Shown here piece by piece: positions 14,328 through 21,993 of a stretch of DNA of 64,000 bases (its first letter is position 1; each line of letters begins with the position of its first letter). The position numbers were made by a program, and so were the translations under genes. Source of the DNA: an uncultured Acetobacterium sp. (GTDB lineage: Bacteria; Bacillota; Clostridia; Eubacteriales; Eubacteriaceae); contig NZ_OY760905.1 of assembly GCF_963664135.1 (NCBI RefSeq), positions 2,320,736 through 2,384,735 on the forward strand, given 5' to 3'. The notes under the pieces were generated by a model. That model searched no databases, was not told the origin of the DNA, and saw nothing but the letters and a program-made list of their open reading frames with translations.

Positions 14328-15593
14328 TTATTGTACCAGACTTTCCAGGGCTTTGGTGATAATATCAAAATTCTTATTCATGCTGATGATGCTCCAGTAT
14401 TCATCGGTTTGATGGCAGGTGTTGGGTTCCTCAGGGAATCGTCCGCCAAAGGCCACGGCATTATCAAAGGCTCGGGCATAGGTTCCTCCGCCGATCGCTT
14501 TGGGGCCGGTGGTATCACCTGTGTAATCCTCATATATTTTTTGCAGTGCATCAATAAGATAACTTTCTTTCTCAATATGCAGCGGTGGCAAGTCATAATT
14601 AATGTTAACGCTAAAACCCAGGGGGGTAACGGCTCTTTGAATGTGATCCCGGATATCCGTTCCTTTCATAGTGACCGGGTAACGGATGTCGCACTTAAGC
14701 ACCGCCTTTTCCTGATTCACATTGGCAATCGATGGATTGATGGTGAGTTTCCCGGAAATTTCATCTTCAAAATCGATATTCAGTCCTTCTGAGGTAGCGA
14801 TGTCAATGAGATCCAAAAATGGGTGTTCCAATCCCAGGACTCTCAGCTCACTGGCCAATAAAAACATCGCATTGATTCCCTCATGGGGCTGAGATGCATG
14901 GGCTGGCTTACCGGTGCTTTCATAAACAGCATCACTGACAATGGCCTTGGCATAATCCGGAACGGTGTTGATCTGATTACCGCTGAAAAAACCCAGTTTG
15001 TGAACGGCCGGATCCAGGTGCTTTTTGATGCAGACATTCAGAATGCCCTTTTCGGCAAAGATGGCTGGATACCCGGAATCTGGTGAAAAGGCATAAGTCG
15101 GCGCTTCTTCGGTGGCCTTATAGCGGTTCATACAATGCCATTCTTCGCCTTCTTCATCACCGCCAATAATCAGCCGAACCCGTTTGTTAATCAAGGCGTT
15201 GCTATCTGCCAGAGCTTTCATAGCATAAAGCGCCACCAGGGTGGGACCCTTGTTATCAATGGTTCCCCGACCATAGGCCTTATCGCCATCAATGGTCAGA
15301 TCAAAGGGATTCACGGACCAGCCGTCGCCCACCGGAACGGTATCCACATGGGTCAGGATGCCAATCATTTCTTCACCTTGGCCCATTTCGATGTAACCGC
15401 AATAGCCGTCACAATTTTTGGTTTTAAAACCAAAGCGCTCCCCCAGTTCCAGAACATAGTTGATGGCCTCATTAATGCCAATCCCCAGGGGTGCCCCGGT
15501 TATAACCGGCCCGGCATCGGCATTGGTCGAATCAATTTGCAGCAACCCCTTCAGGTCGTCTAACAGGTCTTTTTCTTTAAGTTTATAGTTCAT
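14328..15593 (-). CDS. PepV/Sapep-family M20 dipeptidase, paralogue 2
   Basis: A second 421-residue M20 peptidase with the same motif order: LTHVDTVPVGDGW, GRGTIDNKGPTL, GGDEEGEEWHCM, SPDSGYPAIFAEKG, GGGTYARAF and CHQTDEYW. All metal and catalytic residues visible in paralogue 1 are conserved, so both should be active. The ATG at 15593 overlaps the upstream DUF1653 gene by 11 bases; GGAGAG is about 16 bases upstream, farther than usual, so translation is probably coupled. Separate retention of two copies suggests different dipeptide preferences. Confidence 0.93.
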   Translation of the reverse strand: MNYKLKEKDLLDDLKGLLQIDSTNADAGPVITGAPLGIGINEAINYVLELGERFGFKTKNCDGYCGYIEMGQGEEMIGILTHVDTVPVGDGWSVNPFDLTIDGDKAYGRGTIDNKGPTLVALYAMKALADSNALINKRVRLIIGGDEEGEEWHCMNRYKATEEAPTYAFSPDSGYPAIFAEKGILNVCIKKHLDPAVHKLGFFSGNQINTVPDYAKAIVSDAVYESTGKPAHASQPHEGINAMFLLASELRVLGLEHPFLDLIDIATSEGLNIDFEDEISGKLTINPSIANVNQEKAVLKCDIRYPVTMKGTDIRDHIQRAVTPLGFSVNINYDLPPLHIEKESYLIDALQKIYEDYTGDTTGPKAIGGGTYARAFDNAVAFGGRFPEEPNTCHQTDEYWSIISMNKNFDIITKALESLVQ

Positions 15594-15831
15594 CTTTTTT
15601 TAATGATGCCTCTCCAATATATTCAAAACGTTTCATTGTAACGCCGTCTTTTTCGATGATTTCGTTCCACATCGTGGCTGGACGAACCCAAAGCCCGCCT
15701 TCACCGTACAAAGGCCGATAAATTACCATAGCTTCCATGGTTTCACTGTGGCTGCCAACCCCAATAACTTCATATTCATTTCCCTTATAATGCCGATAAC
15801 GGCCGGGTTTGATTATCTCTTGTTTCACCAC
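15583..15831 (-). CDS. DUF1653 family protein
   Basis: The 82-residue protein matches the DUF1653 family by its core GRYRHYKGNEYEVIG, ETMEAMVIYRPLYG and LWVRPATMWNE segments. Its biochemical role is not known. Its start follows a weak purine stretch, and its last codons overlap the start of the peptidase gene, which places both on one mRNA. The protein is soluble with no signal peptide. Confidence 0.88.
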   Translation of the reverse strand: MVKQEIIKPGRYRHYKGNEYEVIGVGSHSETMEAMVIYRPLYGEGGLWVRPATMWNEIIEKDGVTMKRFEYIGEASLKKDEL

Positions 15832-16040
15832 TGATCACTCAACTTTCGCTTTCTTCTTCCTGTAAATCGTGATATTATATACAAAGATTCTTAAGAAAAT
15901 GGCAAAGTGTTCGAACTAAATCGTATTCAACCTTTTTTGGTTATTTTAGTGTTTAAATTCCAATAAAAGAGCCATTTGGAGATTCGTTCTTCGGTTGTTT
16001 TTTTATTGTTTATTATAAAATTCATTATAAAGGAGATTTT

Positions 16041-16670
16041 ATGAAAACAAGACAGGAAATTAAAGCCATCGCCAAACAGAATTTTTTCGAAAATTATTGG
16101 ATCTGTGTCGGCGCAACCATACTGGCATTTGTTGTGATTGGTGCGGCTTCCGGTGTTACATCCTTTGTTGGCGGCTTGGGTGGCCTGATTGTCTGGGCGC
16201 CAATGATGGTTGGCCTGCAATTTTTTTCACTATGGATTTACCGTGCTGAACTCCCCGCCCCCAGCATTGAAGATATGTTCAAAACGGGATTTTCGAATTT
16301 TGGACGAAAACTGGGTGGCATGCTATGGATGGAATTATTTATTTTTCTCTGGTCACTACTTTTTGTTATACCTGGCATTATTAAGTCCCTCGCCTATTGT
16401 TTTACACCCTATATTTTGGCTGAATATCCAAATGTTCCGGCCACAGAAGCCGTCAAAATTTCGATGCGGATGACCCAGGGCCACAAGGGTGAAATTTTTA
16501 TGATGTCCTTAAGCTTTCTGGGGTGGTTTATACTAAACGGTTTTACCTTTGGTATTCTTGGTATCTTTTATGTTAACCCCTACTTTTTTACCAGCATGGC
16601 TGGACAATATGAAGATCTCAAGGAACTTGCACTTCAAAATGGCGTTGTCAGCCGTGATGAGCTGTTTTAA
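16041..16670 (+). CDS. DUF975 family integral membrane protein
   Basis: The 209-residue protein starts MKTRQEIKAIAKQNFFENYW, the typical amphipathic N-terminus of DUF975. It has about four to five membrane segments, including a Gly-rich one (residues 28-55), and the conserved RMTQGHKGEIFMMSLSF motif. AAAGGAG precedes the ATG. Members of this family are unassigned membrane proteins. The gene stands alone, flanked by minus-strand genes and a terminator at 16681. Confidence 0.88.
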   Translation: MKTRQEIKAIAKQNFFENYWICVGATILAFVVIGAASGVTSFVGGLGGLIVWAPMMVGLQFFSLWIYRAELPAPSIEDMFKTGFSNFGRKLGGMLWMELFIFLWSLLFVIPGIIKSLAYCFTPYILAEYPNVPATEAVKISMRMTQGHKGEIFMMSLSFLGWFILNGFTFGILGIFYVNPYFFTSMAGQYEDLKELALQNGVVSRDELF

Positions 16671-16680
16671 CCAAAATACC

Positions 16681-16720
16681 AAATCCCATAAAAAGTTTAA
16701 TCGCTTTTTATGGGATTTTT
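16681..16720 (+). terminator. Intrinsic terminator after the DUF975 gene
   Basis: AAATCCCATAAAAAG pairs with CTTTTTATGGGATTT around an 8-base loop, followed by a T run. It also faces the end of the minus-strand DUF3021 gene, where its T tract is weaker. Confidence 0.93.
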
Positions 16721-16751
16721 TTAGTTTTTATTAGATTTTTTATGGTCTTTT

Positions 16752-17174
16752 CTATTTGTTTTTCTTTTTCATCAGGTCATTTAATTCACTGGCTTTTTTC
16801 CTGGTATCCAGGCGAGCATAGATATAAAATGCGATGGTATGGAGGAGGATGGTCAAAATCAACATCCCAGGTATCCACGGGGCAATCAAATAAAACATTT
16901 GCGCAGAAAACAGCATTACTGCCATTAAGCCGCCAAGCATGTTTAAAACTGAAGAAATCAGAATATTCATGATCGGTTTCAACGTCAGATAGTTCCACAA
17001 CACGCTGTAGAGTACCCCAAACATCAACCCGAAAATGGCGGCGATCCCGATCACATTCCAAAGATAAGTGATTTGAATGGTCTGATTATTGAAGAATACC
17101 GTAATCAATAGGGTAATCCAAATTAACGATAGCGTAAACACCTGAAAAAACGACGATTTTAAATTTTTGGTCAT
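16752..17174 (-). CDS. DUF3021 family membrane protein
   Basis: The 140-residue protein has four predicted transmembrane helices with a charged C-terminal tail (DTRKKASELNDLMKKKNK). DUF3021 proteins typically sit directly after a LytTR regulator, as here, and are thought to restrain or modulate it. The ATG overlaps the regulator stop by four bases (ATGA), so the two are translated together. The pair resembles small membrane-inhibited LytTR systems; the signal is unknown. Confidence 0.85.
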   Translation of the reverse strand: MTKNLKSSFFQVFTLSLIWITLLITVFFNNQTIQITYLWNVIGIAAIFGLMFGVLYSVLWNYLTLKPIMNILISSVLNMLGGLMAVMLFSAQMFYLIAPWIPGMLILTILLHTIAFYIYARLDTRKKASELNDLMKKKNK

Positions 17175-17617
17175 AATAAAGCCCTCCTGAAATGATTGAT
17201 ATAGTATCGGCTGATAAAATATCGGGTACCATCACTCAATGTTACTTCAATTCTGGCATTGGTGGTGCTGGCAAATTCTTTTACTTCCCGAATATTCACC
17301 ATCGTCTGATTATTGATGCGGATAAATCCATCCTCACTAAAAGCTGCTTCGGCAACCTTCAACCGCTGCCTGTATAAATACATCTCCCCTGTTGTTAGGC
17401 GCAAGTTGCACATGCGATCCTCCGATTCAATCGCCAGAATGGAACAAATCGGGATTTGGATATTCCGATTGTTGAGTCCATTGATCACGGTGATCATTTT
17501 TTGGTTTTTTTCAATCAGTGATGCAATTTGATTTTTTATTTCATATTCGTTTGGATGGGTAAAAATCAATGCCATATTCTTATCCATATCGGGATCCGTT
17601 TTAAAAATAATTTTCAT
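17171..17617 (-). CDS. LytTR-domain DNA-binding regulator without receiver domain
   Basis: The 148-residue protein consists of an N-terminal stretch of about 50 residues and a LytTR DNA-binding domain. The latter includes IPICSILAIESEDRMCNL, a typical RQRLKVAEAAF segment and the ending RYYINHFRRALL. There is no response-regulator domain, so activity is probably controlled by the co-translated DUF3021 membrane partner rather than by phosphorylation. The start at 17617 follows GGAGG; a longer frame starting at 17710 has no ribosome binding site. A perfect inverted repeat lies upstream at 17708-17741. Confidence 0.88.
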   Translation of the reverse strand: MKIIFKTDPDMDKNMALIFTHPNEYEIKNQIASLIEKNQKMITVINGLNNRNIQIPICSILAIESEDRMCNLRLTTGEMYLYRQRLKVAEAAFSEDGFIRINNQTMVNIREVKEFASTTNARIEVTLSDGTRYFISRYYINHFRRALL

Positions 17618-17707
17618 TCGTTTTCCTCCTATGCTTGATATGATATAGCATAACAGGAACCAAAGCGATTGTTTTTCGTTTTGATGCATTTTTTGTCGGT
17701 TTTGTTT

Positions 17708-17741
17708 CACAAGATGAGAGGGCTTAACTTATCATCTTGTG
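17708..17741. promoter_or_regulatory. Perfect inverted repeat upstream of the LytTR operon
   Basis: CACAAGATGA (17708-17717) and TCATCTTGTG (17732-17741) are exact inverse copies 14 bases apart. Neither strand has a T tract after the stem, so this is more likely an operator than the terminator of ribH. The half-sites do not match the direct repeats usually bound by LytTR proteins. Confidence 0.45.
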
Positions 17742-17796
17742 TTAATCATCATTTAGCATACCGCTGTTTGATCACTAGCGCTTTAACAAAGATGCT

Positions 17797-18264
17797 TTAG
17801 TTTTCAATTTCATTAATCAGATTGACCATTTCAATCGCTGTCAGGGCACAGTCATAGCCTTTATTGCCGGCTTTGGTGCCAGCCCGTTCAATTGCCTGTT
17901 CAATATTTTCGGTGGTCAGCACCCCGAAAATCACTGGGATTTCTGACTGCAGTGAAACATGAGCCACGCCTTTAGATACCTCGCTGCAAACATAATCATA
18001 ATGAGTGGTGGAACCGCGGATCACCGCCCCCAGGCAAATAACGGCATCATATTTTCCCAACTTGGCCATTTTGGCGGCAATCAAGGGAATCTCAAAGGCC
18101 CCCGGTACCCAGGCCACATCAATGTCCTCTTCTTTGACATCGTGACGCTTCAAGCCATCAATCGCTCCGCCCAGCAGCTTAGATCCAATAAACTCATTAA
18201 ACCGTGCTACCACAATCCCCACTTTAATTCCCTTTGATACTAACTTACCTTCATATACATTCAT
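17797..18264 (-). CDS. ribH: 6,7-dimethyl-8-ribityllumazine synthase
   Basis: RibH condenses 5-amino-6-ribitylamino-uracil with dihydroxybutanone phosphate to lumazine, the penultimate riboflavin step, usually as a 60-subunit shell. The 155 residues match family length and show [39 protein letters not shown] and [12 protein letters not shown] with GNKGYDCA. It is the last gene of the rib operon, 37 bases after ribBA. AAGGAG precedes the ATG at 18264. Confidence 0.98.
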   Translation of the reverse strand: MNVYEGKLVSKGIKVGIVVARFNEFIGSKLLGGAIDGLKRHDVKEEDIDVAWVPGAFEIPLIAAKMAKLGKYDAVICLGAVIRGSTTHYDYVCSEVSKGVAHVSLQSEIPVIFGVLTTENIEQAIERAGTKAGNKGYDCALTAIEMVNLINEIEN

Positions 18265-18301
18265 TGTCTTCTCCTTAAATTTTATTTTTATATAATGCCT
18301 C

Positions 18302-19504
18302 TTAATTATAATTTAAAATATGGCCCATTTTTTCCTGTTTGGTTTTTAGATAAAACAAGTCATGGCTGGATGCCTCCATTTGGATGGGAACCCGCTCCAC
18401 CATTTCCAGACCGAATTCTGAAAGCCCATCCATTTTTTTGGGGTTATTGGTTAACAGCCGCAACTGTTTGATCCCCAGGTCACTTAAAATCTGGGCGCCA
18501 ATGTAGTATTCCCGCATGTCTTCGGGGAAGCCCAGTTCAATATTAGCCTGGACCGTATCCATCCCCGTATCCTGAAGCGCATAGGCTTTGAGTTTGTTGA
18601 TCAGACCAATGCCTCGGCCTTCCTGACGCATGTAGAGGAGCACCCCCCGGCCCTCTTTCTCAATGGCGGTCATCGCCGCTCCAAACTGATCGCCGCAATC
18701 ACAGCGGATTGAACCAAAGGCGTCACCGGTTAAACATTCGGAATGAACCCGACACAGCACCGGGCTGTCACCGCTCACATCACCCTTAACCAGAGCCACA
18801 TGATGTTCGCCGTTAAGCTTGTTGACATAGCCATAGGCCATAAACTCACCGTATTTGGTGGGCATCTTGGTAATCGTCACACAATCCACCAGTTTTTCAT
18901 TTTGTTTGCGATAGTCCTGCAGATCCTTGATGGTAATAAATTTCATCTGATGGGCTTGGGCAAATTCAATCAGTTCCGGCGTCCGCATCATGGTACCGTC
19001 TTCCCGCATAATTTCACAGCACAAACCGCATTCTTTCAACCCAGCCAACTTGACCAGATCGACGGTGGCCTCGGTATGGCCATTTCGTTCCAGCACTCCA
19101 TGTTCCCGGGCTACCAGCGGAAACATATGCCCGGGCCGCCGGAAGTCCTCCGGTCTGGCGTTGTCGTCGACGCACTTGATGGCGGTGACGGAACGCTCTT
19201 CGGCCGAAATCCCGGTGGTCGTATCGACATGGTCAATCGACACGGTGAAGGCGGTGCCGTGGTTATCGGTATTGTCCGTCACCATTTGGGGAACAGCTAA
19301 TTTTCGCACCAGTTTTTCGCTCATCGGCATGCAGATCAGTCCTTTTCCATAGACGGCCATGAAATTGACGTTTTCAGTAGTGGCAAATTCCGCCGCACAA
19401 ACAAAGTCGCCTTCGTTTTCCCGGTCATCATCATCGGTGACGATGATAATTTTGCCGGCTCTCAAATCTTCCAGTGCTTCTTCAATGGTATTAAATTTAA
19501 ACAT
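18302..19504 (-). CDS. ribBA: Bifunctional DHBP synthase / GTP cyclohydrolase II
   Basis: The 400-residue fusion supplies both riboflavin precursors. The N-terminal RibB half (residues 1-200) has [25 protein letters not shown] and [14 protein letters not shown]. The C-terminal RibA half has the zinc site [32 protein letters not shown] and LLTNNPKKM. The ATG at 19504 is chosen because GAGGA precedes it; the frame upstream to 19588 runs into a repeat element. A palindromic repeat of about 157 bases separates this gene from ribE, an unusual insertion within a tight operon. Confidence 0.98.
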   Translation of the reverse strand: MFKFNTIEEALEDLRAGKIIIVTDDDDRENEGDFVCAAEFATTENVNFMAVYGKGLICMPMSEKLVRKLAVPQMVTDNTDNHGTAFTVSIDHVDTTTGISAEERSVTAIKCVDDNARPEDFRRPGHMFPLVAREHGVLERNGHTEATVDLVKLAGLKECGLCCEIMREDGTMMRTPELIEFAQAHQMKFITIKDLQDYRKQNEKLVDCVTITKMPTKYGEFMAYGYVNKLNGEHHVALVKGDVSGDSPVLCRVHSECLTGDAFGSIRCDCGDQFGAAMTAIEKEGRGVLLYMRQEGRGIGLINKLKAYALQDTGMDTVQANIELGFPEDMREYYIGAQILSDLGIKQLRLLTNNPKKMDGLSEFGLEMVERVPIQMEASSHDLFYLKTKQEKMGHILNYN

Positions 19505-19537
19505 AGTATCCTCACTTATTTTAATTTTATTAAGTAT

Positions 19538-19694
19538 TTGCGAAATTAAAAAACATTGAACAACGGTTGCTTTGGGTGCAGTTTCCACAAACGATTTCGT
19601 AACGTGTAGGCGAACAGTTCATCGAACTGTCCGCTGTACAGTGTAGAAATTGTTTCGTGCGAAACTGGGCTCAAAGCTCACGGCACTTTCGCAA
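19538..19694. repeat. Dispersed imperfect palindrome, copy B (inside the rib operon)
   Basis: Copy B of the 6070-6206 element. It has an additional terminal inverted repeat TTGCGAAA (19538-19545) / TTTCGCAA (19687-19694) and the same internal arms GCTTTGGG..CAGTTTC and GAAACTGGGCTCAAAGC. TTTAATTTTATT occurs on both outer sides (about 19520 and 19702), which might be a target duplication but is low-complexity sequence. It contains no gene. Confidence 0.85.
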
Positions 19695-19719
19695 TTACCT
19701 ATTTAATTTTATTTTATTC

Positions 19720-20382
19720 TTAAAACCCAGCCTCGGTCAAAAAATCAATGGTCAAACCACCGGATTTTTCCTGACTGCGGTCTGTTTTAGTTGCTGGATT
19801 CAATAACAGGCTTTCGATATATTTTCCGACCAGGTCATTTTCCAGATTTACCGGATCTCCGGCCTTTCTGATTCCCAGAATCGTCTGTTTAACCGTATGG
19901 GGAATGACGGACACCTTAAAGCTGCCTGCGGTCATGTCGATGACGGTTAAGCTGATGCCATCAATGGCAATGGAGCCTTTTTCGATGATGTAGCGTAGTA
20001 TTTTCTGGGATGCCTCAATCTCAAAGATCACCGCATTATCATCTTTGGTAATTTGAATAATGTGACCGGTGCCGTCAATATGACCGGCCACCATATGCCC
20101 TCCGAAACGGCCATTGGCAGGCATCGCCCGTTCCAGATTAACGGCCGAGCCGCCTTTTAGATCGCCCAGATTGCTGCGACGCAGGGTTTCACTCATGACA
20201 TCAGCCATCCACTTATTCCCACTCAACTGGGACACCGTCAGACAAACCCCATTCACCGCTACGCTGTCGCCCAGTTTTAAATCGTCCATAATGACCGCAC
20301 CCTGAAGCCATAACTGGGAAGACCGCTGCCCTTTGATGACGGCAGTGATTTGCCCCACTTCTTCGATAATTCCTGTAAACAT
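19720..20382 (-). CDS. ribE: Riboflavin synthase alpha subunit
   Basis: This enzyme dismutates two lumazines to riboflavin. The 220-residue protein is an internal duplication of two lumazine-binding domains. The first begins MFTGIIEEVGQI with VNGVCLTV, and the second has GHIDGTGHI and IDGISLTVIDM. The C-terminal tail SLLLNPATKTDRSQ is slightly longer than usual. The ATG at 20382 follows AAGGACATG-type spacing with GAGGTAAGGA upstream, 4 bases after the ribD stop. It is second in the rib operon. Confidence 0.98.
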   Translation of the reverse strand: MFTGIIEEVGQITAVIKGQRSSQLWLQGAVIMDDLKLGDSVAVNGVCLTVSQLSGNKWMADVMSETLRRSNLGDLKGGSAVNLERAMPANGRFGGHMVAGHIDGTGHIIQITKDDNAVIFEIEASQKILRYIIEKGSIAIDGISLTVIDMTAGSFKVSVIPHTVKQTILGIRKAGDPVNLENDLVGKYIESLLLNPATKTDRSQEKSGGLTIDFLTEAGF

Positions 20383-20386
20383 GTCC

Positions 20387-21475
20387 TTACCTCTTCACAT
20401 ATTCGAGGCAGATATCATCCCCGAAAATTTTTATTTTTCGCTCTGTAAATTGGAAGGCCTCCGCTGGATCTTCAACGCCCGGGCCTTCCACCGGGGTTTT
20501 GGCAGCGGCGCCGCCAAATATTTTAGGAGCCAAATAAACCTGCAACTTATTGATGATGCCGTTTTTTAAAGCACTGTAATTGAGGGTGCCGCCACCTTCT
20601 AATAGAATACTGTCAATTCCCAGTGCCCCCAATTGCGCCATCAGATCCTGAAGATTAAGATGCTCCCCTGCTTTTGAAACTACTAAAACTTTACAACCCA
20701 TGATTTCAAACCGCTTTATTTTGTTTTGATCCCGGCAGCAGGTAGCCAGATAAGTCGGTATTTTCCGGGCTGTTGTCACCACCTGTGCTGACAGCGGGGT
20801 GCGCAAATGGGTATCGCAGATAATCCGTTGGGGGCTTCTGCCACCTTCAATCCGGCAGGTCAACTGGGGATCGTCCTGCAAAATGGTGTTAATCCCTACC
20901 ATAATTCCGGCAAATTCATTGCGGGTCTGATGGACAGCTACCCTGGCCTGCTCCCCGGTAATCCATTGGGATTTTCCGGTGCGGGTGGCGATTTTGCCAT
21001 CCAGGGTCATGGCGTATTTCATTAATACATAGGGGGTTTTATTTTTGATGTAGTGGAAAAATATCGCATTCATTTCCTGACAAGCCGCTTCCCGAACTCC
21101 AGTTATCACCGTAATCCCATGCTGTCTCAAGATCTCAAGCCCTTTTCCGCTGACCAGGGGGTTGGGATCGGTGGCTCCGATAACCACCCGGCTGATATTA
21201 TTTTCAATGATCACCTCGGTACACGGCGGGGTTTTGCCATGATGACAGCAGGGTTCCAACGTCACATACAACGTTGCCCCGGACACCGACTGGGTGCAGG
21301 TAGCCAGAGCCTGGCGTTCGGCATGAAGCCCGCCGTACTCTTCGTGATAACCGCTGCCGATAATTACATCATCTTTGACAATCACCGCTCCTACCAGGGG
21401 ATTGGGATTTACCTGGCCCCGGCCTTTTTTCGCCAGCTCGATGGCCAGATCCATGTATTTTTGATGATTTTCCAC
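20387..21475 (-). CDS. ribD: Bifunctional riboflavin deaminase-reductase
   Basis: RibD deaminates and reduces the pyrimidine intermediate made from GTP. The 362 residues show the N-terminal deaminase zinc motif HAERQALA and PCCHHGKTPPCTEVI, and a C-terminal reductase domain with KYAMTLDGKIATRTGKSQWIT and LLEGGGTLNYS. The GTG at 21475 is preferred because GGAGG lies seven bases upstream; the earlier in-frame start at 21505 would cover that site. It is the first gene after the FMN riboswitch. Confidence 0.97.
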   Translation of the reverse strand: MENHQKYMDLAIELAKKGRGQVNPNPLVGAVIVKDDVIIGSGYHEEYGGLHAERQALATCTQSVSGATLYVTLEPCCHHGKTPPCTEVIIENNISRVVIGATDPNPLVSGKGLEILRQHGITVITGVREAACQEMNAIFFHYIKNKTPYVLMKYAMTLDGKIATRTGKSQWITGEQARVAVHQTRNEFAGIMVGINTILQDDPQLTCRIEGGRSPQRIICDTHLRTPLSAQVVTTARKIPTYLATCCRDQNKIKRFEIMGCKVLVVSKAGEHLNLQDLMAQLGALGIDSILLEGGGTLNYSALKNGIINKLQVYLAPKIFGGAAAKTPVEGPGVEDPAEAFQFTERKIKIFGDDICLEYVKR

Positions 21476-21542
21476 ACGTTCTCCTCCTTCAAAAAGAATA
21501 ATCAATTAATAGCAACGTTCATGGCACTCTCGCAATTGGATA

Positions 21543-21580
21543 AAAAAATGCCCTGAACATTCATTCAGGGCATTTTTTAT
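21543..21580 (-). terminator. Second hairpin terminator in the rib leader
   Basis: ATGCCCTGAA and TTCAGGGCAT form a 10-base stem flanked by A and T runs on both strands. On the minus strand it lies between the riboswitch terminator and ribD, giving two terminators in series. Confidence 0.85.
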
Positions 21581-21638
21581 TTGCAGGCTCAGCTTTTAGT
21601 ATAAAAGCATTCCTTTTATCTAAAAGTATTTTTGTATT

Positions 21639-21672
21639 AAAAAAGCTCTGAAATGATTACCATTTCAGAGCT
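21639..21672 (-). terminator. FMN riboswitch expression-platform terminator
   Basis: AGCTCTGAAAT (21644-21654) pairs with ATTTCAGAGCT (21662-21672), followed on the minus strand by TTTTTT. A preceding AACTTTGTTTAT segment can pair with ATAAAGTT of the linker, a plausible competing fold. Confidence 0.92.
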
Positions 21673-21710
21673 AAATAAACAAAGTTACATTGACGATGCA
21701 AAACTTTATT

Positions 21711-21820
21711 ATCTTCTTTCATCCAGACTTTAACTGTCGGCCTCGGAATTACACCGAATCATACCTTGCGGCTCGTGGGCTATACCACCGGTAGGGAAAC
21801 TATCCCTGCCCTGAAGACTT
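21711..21820 (-). ncRNA. FMN riboswitch (RFN element)
   Basis: The minus strand carries the conserved RFN core in order: GGGCAGGGATAG, TTTCCCTACCGGTGG, AGCCCACGAGC, GATTCGGTGTAATTCCGA, GCCGACAGT, and AGTCTGGATGAAAGAAG. FMN binding should favour the terminator at 21639-21672 and so shut off ribD-ribE-ribBA-ribH when flavin is plentiful. Confidence 0.97.
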
Positions 21821-21993
21821 CATATTTAATTGTCTAAACTTTACCATAATTGATATATTCTTGTCAATATATTAAAAATTATTTTTCATTTAGCGATTTT
21901 TTAGTTTATAATATAAGTATAACTATTCGACCTTCTCAATTTGACGGTTAAGCGATTATTATGAAATCTTTTAAGCAAAGAGGAGCCTTCCTG

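Noticed and set aside
18743..19300. Plus-strand frames over ribBA
   Set aside because: Antisense shadows of a gene with full catalytic motifs, without start signals.
19520..19714. Target-site duplication TTTAATTTTATT around palindrome copy B
   Set aside because: The direct repeat is low-complexity AT sequence and is not placed exactly at the element ends, so it is not accepted as evidence of transposition.
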